A DNA stretch of 64,000 bases, from positions 62,001 to 126,000 of the forward strand of contig NZ_CP061280.1 in the NCBI RefSeq assembly GCF_014541205.1. The letters are read 5' to 3'. Positions 58,029 to 64,000 of the stretch are shown piece after piece; within the stretch, counting starts at the first letter, position 1; each line of letters opens with the position of its first letter. The translations under genes were made by a program, and so were the position numbers. The notes beneath the pieces are model-generated. The model was not told the origin of the DNA, did not search any database, and saw only the letters and a list, made by a program, of their open reading frames with translations. The stretch is from Mannheimia bovis (GTDB taxonomy: Bacteria > Pseudomonadota > Gammaproteobacteria > Enterobacterales > Pasteurellaceae).

Positions 58029-59255
58029 ATGGCGAGAAAAATCATACCTTTGAATGACACACAGATAAGAAAAGCGAAGCCCGAAGATAGCCCATTGAGA
58101 GATGGCAACGGCTTATTGCTGGTTATTACTCAAAATTCCAAACTTTGGCGGTTTAGATATGAGAGACCATTCACTAAAAAGCGTAATGATTTGAGTATTG
58201 GGGCTTATCCTGATGTGTCTTTAGCACAGGCGAGGGAAATTCGAGAGGAATATAGAGCGTTACTAGCTCAGAATATCGATCCTCAAACCTATCGCCAACA
58301 GCAAGAACAAGCTAAAACAAATGAGCTTAATAACATTTATGAGAATGTGGCGTGGGCGTGGTTCGAACATCGCAAGGTAAAGAAAAACTTTTCAGACAAT
58401 TATCAAAAAGATGTAATCGCCTTAATCAAAAATAACCTACTCCCCCACTTTGGGAAAATGCCTATCACGCACATAACCGCACCGATGGCGATTAAAGCCT
58501 TTAAACGCTATCAAGACGAGGGCAAGCTAGAGAAGTTAAAACGGACAATTCAAAAGCATAACGAGATAATGACGTTTGCGGTTCACCGTGAAATGATACC
58601 GGCTAACCCCACCGCCAACATTGCGAAAGAGTTCGACAGCCCAACGGTAGAGCATTTTAAGACAATCAAGCCTGAAGATTTAGGCGAGTTCTTATACACG
58701 CTACAGAACGCCCAAATTCATCTACAGACACGCTATTTAATTCTGTGGCAGTTACTCACAATGACACGCCCTAACGAAGCGGCTAAGGCGAAATGGGCGG
58801 ATATAGACGAACGTGCGAAACTGTGGACGATACCGGCGGAAAATATGAAACGAGGGATTGAGCATAAAATCACATTATCACGGCAAACAATCGCTCTCTT
58901 GCGAGAAATTAAGAAACTAAGTGGCGGTAAGGTGTATTTATTCCCCAGTGTGAAGAACCCACAAACGCACGTCAATACGCAAACCGCTAACGGTGCGATC
59001 AAACGAATGGGCTACAAAGGCAAATTAGTAGCTCACGGCTTGCGGTCTATTGCCTCTACTTATCTCAATGAGAAAGGATATAACAGCGATTTAATCGAAG
59101 TGGCTCTATCTCATATAAACAGCGACAGAGTAAAGGCGGCTTATGACAGGGGCGAACGCCTAGAACAACGTTTTAAACTGCTCCAAGTATGGGCGGATTT
59201 TGTAGAAGAATGTTCACAAGGTAGCTTGCCACAGTATCATTTAAAAGTAGCTTAG
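58029..59255 (+). CDS. int: Tyrosine recombinase integrase (P4-like)
   Basis: Integrates the island at the tmRNA 3' end. 408 residues: N-terminal DUF4102-type arm-binding domain (LNDTQIRKAKPEDSPLRDGNG), SAM-like core-binding domain (about 100-200), and the catalytic domain with Arg247 (TMTRPNEA), His336 and Arg339 (HGLRS), His362 (ALSHIN) and nucleophile Tyr372 (AAYDRG). All catalytic residues are present, so it should be active. The gene lies next to its attachment site. Confidence 0.95.
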   Translation: MARKIIPLNDTQIRKAKPEDSPLRDGNGLLLVITQNSKLWRFRYERPFTKKRNDLSIGAYPDVSLAQAREIREEYRALLAQNIDPQTYRQQQEQAKTNELNNIYENVAWAWFEHRKVKKNFSDNYQKDVIALIKNNLLPHFGKMPITHITAPMAIKAFKRYQDEGKLEKLKRTIQKHNEIMTFAVHREMIPANPTANIAKEFDSPTVEHFKTIKPEDLGEFLYTLQNAQIHLQTRYLILWQLLTMTRPNEAAKAKWADIDERAKLWTIPAENMKRGIEHKITLSRQTIALLREIKKLSGGKVYLFPSVKNPQTHVNTQTANGAIKRMGYKGKLVAHGLRSIASTYLNEKGYNSDLIEVALSHINSDRVKAAYDRGERLEQRFKLLQVWADFVEECSQGSLPQYHLKVA

Positions 59256-59298
59256 TAAAACTTAGTAAATTTTCCGCCAAATATGACCGCTTGTAATG

Positions 59299-59328
59299 CC
59301 GTTAGGTTATCGCCTGACGGCTTTTTTA
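59299..59328 (+). terminator. Terminator of the integrase gene
   Basis: GCCGTTAGG (59299-59307) pairs with CCTGACGGC (59314-59322), one G-T pair, followed by TTTTTTATT. An uptake-signal core (GACCGCTTGT) lies just before it. Confidence 0.85.
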
Positions 59329-59378
59329 TTACCGTTCTTCTATATATATTTTTTTACAGCCAAACTTTTAAAAAAAAT

Positions 59379-59490
59379 ATCACCATTATCACCAAAATTA
59401 GCACAAACCCTTATACATCAAGGCTCTAAGCGTGGTGATATTTTAAAAAAAACATCACCTAAATATCACCAACCTCACCAAAACATCACC
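59379..59490. repeat. ATCACC iterons between integrase and regulator genes
   Basis: Exact ATCACC at 59379, 59388, 59454, 59465 and 59485, a CTCACC at 59474, and an inverted copy (GGTGAT) at 59434. The longer word CATCACCTAAAT occurs at about 59453 and 59484. The stretch is AT-rich and has no gene of its own (59256-59561 otherwise holds only a terminator and a promoter). Function could be an origin, an excision site or a multi-site operator for the following HTH genes. Confidence 0.65.
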
Positions 59491-59507
59491 TAAATTGAGG
59501 GTAATGC

Positions 59508-59536
59508 TTGATAATGTGTATCTAATAGGATACTTT
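59508..59536 (+). promoter_or_regulatory. Promoter with dyad operator before the antitoxin-like gene
   Basis: TTGATA (59508-59513), exactly 17 bases, TACTTT (59531-59536). GTATC-TAATAG-GATAC (59518-59533) is a perfect dyad covering the spacer and -10, a good place for an autorepressor of the HTH type encoded next. Confidence 0.55.
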
Positions 59537-59561
59537 TATAGGCAAATTTAAGAGGGCAATA

Positions 59562-59885
59562 ATGGAAGCAGTACAAATTAACGAAGAAATGGCAGATAAA
59601 CACGGCTTACGCCCTTTTGATGTGGCGGAATTTCTAACGGACGAGGAGACCATTCAAGCCTATTTAGCCGAAGTGTTGAAAGAGGGCGATCAAGATGAAT
59701 TTCTAGAAGCCTTAAACGATATAGCAAGGGCTAGAGGAATGGCGGAACTTGCGAAGCAAACAGGGCTAGGATGTGAAAGTCTATATAAAACCCTAGCCAA
59801 AGGTAGTAAGCCACGTTTTGACACCATTCAGAAGATTTTAGGGGCATTCAATTTAGTGCTTGTTCCACAGGTTAAAAACATTTAA
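59562..59885 (+). CDS. HTH addiction-module antidote protein (HI1420/HigA-like), no adjacent toxin
   Basis: 107 residues. N-terminal RPFDVAEFLTDEETIQAYLA and DEFLEALNDIARARGMAELA are typical of the HI1420-type antidote family; the HTH is in LAKQTGLGCESLYKTL with the recognition helix, followed by KGSKPRFDTIQKILGAFNL. The usual upstream RelE/HigB-type toxin is absent: there is only an iteron region. It may have become a stand-alone regulator of island genes. RBS AAGAGGGC. Confidence 0.82.
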   Translation: MEAVQINEEMADKHGLRPFDVAEFLTDEETIQAYLAEVLKEGDQDEFLEALNDIARARGMAELAKQTGLGCESLYKTLAKGSKPRFDTIQKILGAFNLVLVPQVKNI

Positions 59886-59893
59886 AGGTAACA

Positions 59894-60199
59894 ATGAGCT
59901 TTTACGATGACTTAATGGAGGGCTTAACGGCAATGAAGGAACACCTCGAGGGCAAGCGAACACTACGCACTGAAACGCTAGAACGCCCTGAACCGTTACA
60001 GATTTCAGCCGATGAGGTAAAAGCTATTAGGGCAAGATTAAACCTCTCTCAAGCGGTATTTGCTCAACGTTTACGAACAAGCGTAAAAACCTATCAAGGG
60101 TGGGAGCAAGGGAAAAGCACCCCAAACCCACAGGCAACTATCCTTTTGCGATTAGTGGAACAATCTCCACAGGTATTTGAACAAATTGCCCGACTTTAA
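59894..60199 (+). CDS. XRE-type HTH regulator (HigA/NadS-like antitoxin), no adjacent toxin
   Basis: 101 residues. N-terminal dimerisation part (SFYDDLMEGLTAMKEHLEGK), HTH at about 46-66 (RARLNLSQAVFAQRLRTSVK then TYQGWEQGKSTPNPQA), a typical antitoxin of RelE-family modules. Starts 8 bases after the preceding antitoxin-like gene. No toxin gene precedes or follows closely; the next gene (Panacea type) has its own promoter. Confidence 0.82.
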   Translation: MSFYDDLMEGLTAMKEHLEGKRTLRTETLERPEPLQISADEVKAIRARLNLSQAVFAQRLRTSVKTYQGWEQGKSTPNPQATILLRLVEQSPQVFEQIARL

Positions 60200-60204
60200 A
60201 AATG

Positions 60205-60239
60205 AGCCGTTGATCTGATGATTGGCGGCTTTTTATTTT
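60205..60239 (+). terminator. Terminator after the two HTH genes
   Basis: AGCCG (60205-60209) pairs with CGGCT (60226-60230), with inner ATC/GAT pairing, followed by TTTTATTTT. It separates the HTH pair from the Panacea-type operon. Confidence 0.65.
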
Positions 60240-60313
60240 CTACCTTGTGTTTACTATGCACCTATAAAACACTACTAAAGACTATACGGCTTTATTCGAT
60301 AGCAATTTATCTT

Positions 60314-60319
60314 TATAAT
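60314..60319 (+). promoter_or_regulatory. Candidate -10 box of the Panacea-type operon
   Basis: TATAAT at 60314-60319, 42 bases before the ATG at 60361; a weak -35 TTTATT lies at 60291-60296 with 17-base spacing. Confidence 0.4.
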
Positions 60320-60360
60320 ACCCATAAATAAAAGCCTAATTTATGAGGCAAGGGGTAATT

Positions 60361-60948
60361 ATGTTTGATGAGTTAAAAGTAGCACAAGCAACGGCTTATT
60401 TATTAAATAAGGCTGGCGGTACAATGGAGCATATTAAGGCAATGAAACTGCTATATCTTGCTGACCGCCTCTCTTGGCAAAGATATAGCTACTCTATTTC
60501 TAACGATGAATACTACTCTTTGCCTTATGGTCCAGTGCTAAGCAATACTCTCAACCTAATGCGAGGGGAAGAACCGAGCCTTTACCAAAAAGGCAGTATT
60601 TGGGGTGATTGGATAGCTGACAAGGAAGATCATAAAATCAGCCTTAGAAAAGAAATAAATACGGCTGACGAATATTTCTTTGATTGCCTTTCAGAAAGCG
60701 ATACCGAAATTTTAGATGAGATATTTTCTGCCTTTGGCAATTACAAGCCTTTTGCCCTAGTTGAATATACTCACAACCCTAAATACATTCCAGAGTGGGA
60801 AAATCCACAAGGAAGAAGCAAGCCCATTTATTTAAAAACGTTACTTACTAATTTAGGCAAAACAGAAAGCGAAATTGCCGATATATTAGAACAGCTTGAA
60901 GAAAAAGAGGTGATGGATAAACTTTTTACAGGTTTAGACAATGCCTGA
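60361..60948 (+). CDS. Panacea/SocA-type (DUF4065) antitoxin-like protein
   Basis: 195 residues from ATG 60361 with AGGGG upstream; a start 6 codons earlier is less likely. The family pattern is clear: AQATAYLLNKAGGTMEHIKA, KLLYLADR (29-36), and YYSLPYGPVLSNTLNLM with the YGPV signature. This domain is known from the SocA antitoxin and, as the 'Panacea' domain, neutralises many unrelated toxins encoded next to it. The next gene overlaps by 8 bases and is the candidate toxin. Cytoplasmic. Confidence 0.82.
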   Translation: MFDELKVAQATAYLLNKAGGTMEHIKAMKLLYLADRLSWQRYSYSISNDEYYSLPYGPVLSNTLNLMRGEEPSLYQKGSIWGDWIADKEDHKISLRKEINTADEYFFDCLSESDTEILDEIFSAFGNYKPFALVEYTHNPKYIPEWENPQGRSKPIYLKTLLTNLGKTESEIADILEQLEEKEVMDKLFTGLDNA

Positions 60949-61372
60949 AATAAAAAGACAAGTTACCATTCTTAGACCAACTAACTACGGCAAAGAAGAA
61001 AACAACTACAAGCATTTATATATTTTACTTACTGATCCTTGTTTTGATGGGGAAACCGGTAAGGAAGATATGATTTTAAGTGTTAGTTGCTCAAGTATTA
61101 AAGACGGTAAAGCACTAGATGAAACTTGCATTTTAAAAGCCGGCATACACGAATTTATCACTAGAGACAGCTTTATTTTCTACCGCCATTTAAGAATTGA
61201 TACTTTAAGCGATATAAAAGCCAATATAGCAAAAGGTTATTTCATTCAGAAAGCCTTAATTAATGATGAAATCTATCAAGATATATTAAAAGGTGTTCTA
61301 TCGTCTAAATCGGTAGTACCTAGATATAAACGCTTTCTAAAAAAACGCTATCCGCCAAAATGCCTGCCTTGA
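60941..61372 (+). CDS. Candidate toxin partner of the Panacea-type protein
   Basis: 143 residues, overlapping the antitoxin-like gene by 8 bases. Beta-rich N-terminal half (YKHLYILLTDPCFDGETGKE, MILSVSCSSIKDGK, DETCILKAGIHEFITRDSFI, FYRHLRIDTL) with a pattern like the PemK/MazF fold, then a helical end with a basic tail (PRYKRFLKKRYPPK). That resemblance is weak and comes from strand order and the TCIL..G.H.FI block only. Tight overlap after a Panacea gene is the main reason for calling it a toxin. Confidence 0.6.
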   Translation: MPEIKRQVTILRPTNYGKEENNYKHLYILLTDPCFDGETGKEDMILSVSCSSIKDGKALDETCILKAGIHEFITRDSFIFYRHLRIDTLSDIKANIAKGYFIQKALINDEIYQDILKGVLSSKSVVPRYKRFLKKRYPPKCLP

Positions 61373-61394
61373 TATATTAACTTAGCCCCTAAAT

Positions 61395-61424
61395 AGCCAT
61401 TGATGAAAATTAACGGCTTTTTTA
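61395..61424 (+). terminator. Weak terminator after the Panacea-type pair
   Basis: AGCCATT (61395-61401) and AACGGCT (61412-61418) pair with one mismatch, followed by TTTTTT. It begins 23 bases after the toxin candidate's stop codon. Confidence 0.55.
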
Positions 61425-61594
61425 TCCTTAGTATTGATCAAAACCGCCAATATTTTGTAACCCCCAAAAAGGCAAAATAGAAAAACAAGCCATCTTGTTT
61501 CGCAATTCATTTCGCAAAATCTTAATGAAAAATGACCGCTTGAATGCTCTTTTTTATAACGTTCAAAAACCTACCGTTAGCCTATTTTAAATCA
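61425..61594. other. AT-rich intergenic stretch without a recognised gene
   Basis: Between the terminator and the LexA box I see a small hairpin (ACAAG-CCAT-CTTGT near 61482-61495) and one uptake-signal core (ACCGCTTGA near 61532), and no coding frame with a good start. Confidence 0.5.
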
Positions 61595-61610
61595 CTGTAA
61601 TAAAGTACAG
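61595..61610. promoter_or_regulatory. LexA (SOS) box
   Basis: CTGT-AATAAAGT-ACAG, an exact CTGT-N8-ACAG with an AT-rich centre; flanking A and T extend the dyad to ACTGTA/TACAGT. This is the gamma-proteobacterial LexA operator. It lies about 200 bases before the unknown gene at 61798 and upstream of the C4-like RNA, so the transcript is probably induced by DNA damage. No other promoter overlapping it was certain. Confidence 0.7.
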
Positions 61611-61637
61611 TTTATCATTTGTAATTTATCTGAATAA

Positions 61638-61666
61638 TTGGCAAAATACAGCCCATCAAGTTCAAT
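61638..61666 (+). promoter_or_regulatory. Candidate promoter of the C4-like RNA
   Basis: TTGGCA (61638-61643), exactly 17 bases, TTCAAT (61661-61666). The -35 matches five of six consensus bases, the -10 four of six. Transcription would begin about 20 bases before the RNA structure. Confidence 0.4.
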
Positions 61667-61693
61667 CCGTAACTATACGGATTTATTCAAATT

Positions 61694-61789
61694 AGCGTGG
61701 ATAGTGGCGGAGTAGCTACCAAAACGAAAGGAGAAAGCCCTTTATTTCTCTTTCCACGCTCTCACAGTAAAGGGCAGCGTTAAAGGGGC
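61694..61789 (+). ncRNA. C4-antisense-like structured RNA with target sites
   Basis: Outer stem AGCGTGGA (61694-61701) with TCCACGCT (61753-61760) encloses two hairpins: GTGGC..GCTAC (about 61704-61718) and GAAAGGAGAAA..TTTCTCTTTC (61726-61754, sharing its base with the outer stem). The second loop, GCCCTTTA (61737-61744), is the perfect complement of TAAAGGGC (61768-61775) and nearly of TAAAGGGGC (61781-61789), which is the RBS of the next gene. This three-way junction plus downstream loop-complementary sites is the arrangement of phage P1/P7 C4 antisense RNA. Confidence 0.6.
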
Positions 61790-61797
61790 GTTTATGT

Positions 61798-62781
61798 ATG
61801 CTTACTCAAGAATTTTTATCACTTTCTGAAGCTAGTGATTTTGTTAAATCTAAAGGATTAAATTTAGAAGAATGTGATTTAATTTTTCTAGCTTCAAAAG
61901 GAGAATTTAGAGTATTCAATAATATCTATTCACTTCCTAGATTCAATGACAGCAATCCTCTTTATAAAATCAATGGGTTAAAAGGAGTTTTTGAGTTAAC
62001 CCAAGAAACACAATCATTAGATGTTACTGAACGTATTGTAAAAGCTTTAACAGATAGCAATATAGAAGTTTTACAGGGTTCCAACGGATATGAAGATATA
62101 CTTCTGCTTAAAGATAGAGAAACAAAGAGTGAAGTTGAAGTTTCGTATAATCCTTATGGCGAGCTTCAGTTTAGAGAGCTGCGTTATCCTTATGCATCAG
62201 TTCATTTTCCAGTATTTGATGGATTAGGAAAGCAATTTGATATTATTAATGGTATGGTTGAAAGCCGAATGTTAGAAAGTATCTCGAGTAAAAACTTTTT
62301 AAATTCAAAACTATTCTATAAAATGCTACAAAAAAGTTTAAATAATTATTATGTGGTAAACAGTCCATTCGATCATTTTTATTTCAAACTAAAGGAAATC
62401 ATATTTTACCCTATTGGCTTACAACCTTACTACATCTCACCTGATGAGCTAGCTAATAATAATGATTTAAAAGAAATTTATGATGAAGAGGATTTTTCAA
62501 ATATCTTCTATTTTCAAAAAGAAGAACTAGAAGCCTATATTAATAAAAGCCTACAGATAGAACAAACAGGTATGCCATTAACATTTGATGGGAACATACC
62601 ACCAAAAACAGATCAAGATAAATTGGCTCATTTTATCGAGCTAATTATTCAAAAAAGTGAGTTTATGAAAGACGGTAAAATACCAACCTATAGTGAACTT
62701 CATACAATGCTAAGTCATAAATATCCACACGAGGCAATCCCATCTAAAAATACAATCAAGAAATATTTAGGGCAACCCTAA
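61798..62781 (+). CDS. Unknown island protein, target of the C4-like RNA
   Basis: 327 residues. AAAGGGG lies 9 bases before the ATG. N-terminal part FLSLSEASDFVKSKGLNLEE resembles a short DNA-binding or adaptor segment; the middle is mixed alpha/beta with no known motif; the C-terminal 60 residues (AHFIELIIQKSEFMKDGKIP, YSELHTMLSHKYPHEAIPSK, NTIKKYLGQP) look like a helix-turn-helix found at the end of phage and island regulators. Function unknown; its position after a LexA box and C4-like RNA suggests a regulator or antirepressor-like role. Confidence 0.75.
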   Translation: MLTQEFLSLSEASDFVKSKGLNLEECDLIFLASKGEFRVFNNIYSLPRFNDSNPLYKINGLKGVFELTQETQSLDVTERIVKALTDSNIEVLQGSNGYEDILLLKDRETKSEVEVSYNPYGELQFRELRYPYASVHFPVFDGLGKQFDIINGMVESRMLESISSKNFLNSKLFYKMLQKSLNNYYVVNSPFDHFYFKLKEIIFYPIGLQPYYISPDELANNNDLKEIYDEEDFSNIFYFQKEELEAYINKSLQIEQTGMPLTFDGNIPPKTDQDKLAHFIELIIQKSEFMKDGKIPTYSELHTMLSHKYPHEAIPSKNTIKKYLGQP

Positions 62782-62783
62782 TC

Positions 62784-62812
62784 AAAATCCGCTAATTATG
62801 GCGGATTTTTTT
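62784..62812 (+). terminator. Terminator of the unknown island gene
   Basis: AAAATCCGC (62784-62792) pairs with GCGGATTTTT (62801-62810), loop of 8, followed by more T. It begins 3 bases after the stop codon. Confidence 0.85.
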
Positions 62813-62821
62813 ATTTAAACC

Positions 62822-62881
62822 GTTCAACAACAGTTCATTTGTTCAATGAACACTGTTCAATAGTTCACTCTTCCCCTGAAC
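62822..62881. repeat. GTTCA/TGAAC iterons upstream of the AlpA-type gene
   Basis: GTTCA at 62822, 62833, 62841, 62855 and 62863, and inverted TGAAC at 62847 and 62877, seven copies in 60 bases. The centre GTTCAATGAAC (62841-62851) is a dyad. Such clusters are usual for multi-site operators of phage repressors or for replication iterons. Confidence 0.65.
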
Positions 62882-62969
62882 AACTTTTCATTTCTTAAAA
62901 TCCCTACCGCAACCGCCTAAACCCTTTCAAGGTTTAAGCATTTCAATTTAACAGCATAGGGGAATATAA

Positions 62970-63203
62970 ATGACCGAAAGCACTATCACACACCTTGCCG
63001 ATGATGTTCGCATTATCCGCCCATTTATCGCCCGCCAAAAGTTAGGTGTAGGCAAAACCACCTTTTCAGACTGGCAGAACCCGAAATCGAAACGCTACCG
63101 CCCTAATTTCCCGAAGAAGATTCAGCTAGGGGTAAATTCAGTAGGCTACCTAGAGAGCGAAATCAACGCTTTTATTCAATCGTTGGCGGATAGCCGAGTA
63201 TAA
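62970..63203 (+). CDS. AlpA-family regulator
   Basis: 77 residues: short leader, then the AlpA-type winged-helix pattern RPFIARQKLGVGKTTFSDWQ, NFPKKIQLGVNSVGYLESEI and NAFIQSLADSR. AlpA proteins activate excision (Int/Xis) in CP4-57 and P4-like elements. It starts after an AT-rich region with the GTTCA repeats and precedes the antirepressor gene by 10 bases, likely in one operon. Confidence 0.88.
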   Translation: MTESTITHLADDVRIIRPFIARQKLGVGKTTFSDWQNPKSKRYRPNFPKKIQLGVNSVGYLESEINAFIQSLADSRV

Positions 63204-63213
63204 GGGGGAAATG

Positions 63214-63930
63214 ATGAATCAATCACTTAATCAGATTTTAGAAATCGTAGCAAACGACCATTTTCAAGGCGTAAATGCCCGTAACCTACACCAAGCATTA
63301 AAGGTGGGGAGAGATTTCTCAAACTGGATCAAATCTCGTTTACACGGGGCAAATTTCATTGAAGAGCAGGATTTCATTATTGTTCAAAATACCACCATTG
63401 GCTCGCCAAAATTGGCGAACCAAAAAGGGGGAAATAAAAAAGCAGTATTTGATTATTTTCTCTCAATCGACACGGCCAAGCATATTTGCTTGATGGAGCG
63501 AAACGAAATCGGGCAAGCAATCCGCCAACATTTCATCAATGCAGAAAAAGCCTTGAAACAGTATGCCCCGAAAGTACACCGCAACACCCTACAGGCGACT
63601 GCCAAACGACTGGCAAGCATTGACCATAACCACGAAATGACGGAGGCACTACAAAAGCACCTAATCCGGCAAGGAAAGCAACCACAGGCACACCATTTCA
63701 TCAATGAGCAGAATTTACTGAACAGCCTCGCCATTGGCGGAAATTTCAAAGCGTGGAAAGCGGAGAAAGGCATTAAAGGCAAAGTAAGGGATTATTTCAA
63801 TGATGAACAACTGACTTTACTCACAGAGCTAGAAAAAACAAATGCGGCATTACTTGAGCTGGATATAGATTATTCCACACGCAAAAAACAGCTAACCGCA
63901 CTTGCTCACCGCCTACTACAAACAAATTAA
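63214..63930 (+). CDS. AntA/AntB antirepressor family protein
   Basis: 238 residues from the second of two adjacent ATGs, which has the better distance to GGGGG. N-terminal AntA/AntB domain: GVNARNLHQALKVGRDFSNW, FIEEQDFIIVQN, KAVFDYFLSIDTAKHICLM and ERNEIGQAIRQHFINAEKAL. The C-terminal part is helical (KRLASIDHNHEMTEALQKHL). Phage P1 Ant proteins, which carry this domain, antagonise the C1 repressor and are controlled by C4 RNA; here the C4-like RNA lies 1.4 kb upstream. Confidence 0.88.
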   Translation: MNQSLNQILEIVANDHFQGVNARNLHQALKVGRDFSNWIKSRLHGANFIEEQDFIIVQNTTIGSPKLANQKGGNKKAVFDYFLSIDTAKHICLMERNEIGQAIRQHFINAEKALKQYAPKVHRNTLQATAKRLASIDHNHEMTEALQKHLIRQGKQPQAHHFINEQNLLNSLAIGGNFKAWKAEKGIKGKVRDYFNDEQLTLLTELEKTNAALLELDIDYSTRKKQLTALAHRLLQTN

Positions 63931-63943
63931 AAAGGAATAGCAA

Positions 63944-64000
63944 ATGAAGTGCACCACCGCCAAGCAAAATCCCGTTTTAATGCGGTTAGCTATCCGGCAC
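63944..64000 (+). CDS. Island gene, first 19 codons (cut by window edge)
   Basis: ATG at 63944 with AAAGGAATAG before it; the frame reads MKCTTAKQNPVLMRLAIRH and continues past the right edge. It begins 13 bases after the antirepressor stop, so it belongs to the same operon. Too short for identification. Confidence 0.55.
   Translation, partial: MKCTTAKQNPVLMRLAIRH

Noticed and set aside
59296-59493. 65-codon frame after the integrase, first thought to be a lost toxin
   Set aside because: It consists of the terminator and the ATCACC repeats, has no RBS and no similarity to RelE/HigB toxins.

Overview
The window is a chromosomal segment of a gamma-proteobacterium of the family Pasteurellaceae. 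Three things support this. Copies of the 9-mer ACAAGCGGT are scattered through it, often as inverted pairs between genes; this is the 'Apl-type' DNA uptake signal of the Actinobacillus/Mannheimia/Bibersteinia/H. ducreyi branch. The tmRNA tag reads ANDEQYALAA. The gene content and order match Haemophilus and Actinobacillus relatives (dcw cluster, hslR-hslO, rsmC/holD-rimI, zwf-pgl-gnd). The exact species cannot be decided from the sequence.

Layout. 1-15612 (minus strand): division and cell wall (dcw) cluster, mraZ-rsmH-ftsL-ftsI-murE-murF-mraY-murD-ftsW-murG-murC-ddlB-ftsQ-ftsA (ftsA cut by the edge). It has a three-repeat MraZ operator upstream of mraZ and a small inverted-repeat element between murE and murF. 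15678-32816: rnr and a small membrane protein, yjdM, a secreted protein, a stand-alone hisD, a nickel/peptide-type ABC transporter, znuA, ubiD, rne with a long structured leader, a repetitive lipoprotein and kbp. 33056-39215: holC, elaA, an unknown gene, valS, a lipoprotein flanked by a copy of the valS tail, and an SGNH esterase. 39345-44703 (minus): pentose phosphate genes zwf-pgl and gnd, with three extra genes between pgl and gnd. 44781-47737: cysQ, nudE, hslR, hslO.

47814-55235 (minus): a histidine operon with a full attenuator (leader peptide with five His codons, antiterminator, terminator), but with unusual content. hisG and hisD are not at its head; hisD is at 19462-20745 and hisG is not in the window. 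Three non-his genes are interspersed: a small membrane protein before hisC, a HEPN-motif protein between hisB and hisH that overlaps hisH by ATGA, and a three-helix membrane protein between hisF and hisIE. A four-hairpin repeat, also found after elaA, sits between hisH and hisA.

55343-57755: rsmC, holD-rimI and ssrA (tmRNA). From 57756 to the right edge: a mobile island integrated at the 3' end of ssrA. It carries iterated TACTCCTAAA sites, a tyrosine integrase, ATCACC iterons, two HTH antitoxin-like regulators, a Panacea/SocA-type antitoxin gene overlapping a probable toxin gene, a LexA box, and a three-way-junction RNA resembling phage C4 antisense RNA upstream of an unknown gene. GTTCA repeats, an AlpA-type regulator, an AntA/AntB antirepressor and a cut small gene follow. 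The SOS box, C4-like RNA and antirepressor together suggest a phage-like lysogeny switch with a toxin-antitoxin pair as an accessory or stability module. This is the most interesting part of the window, with the modified his operon second.
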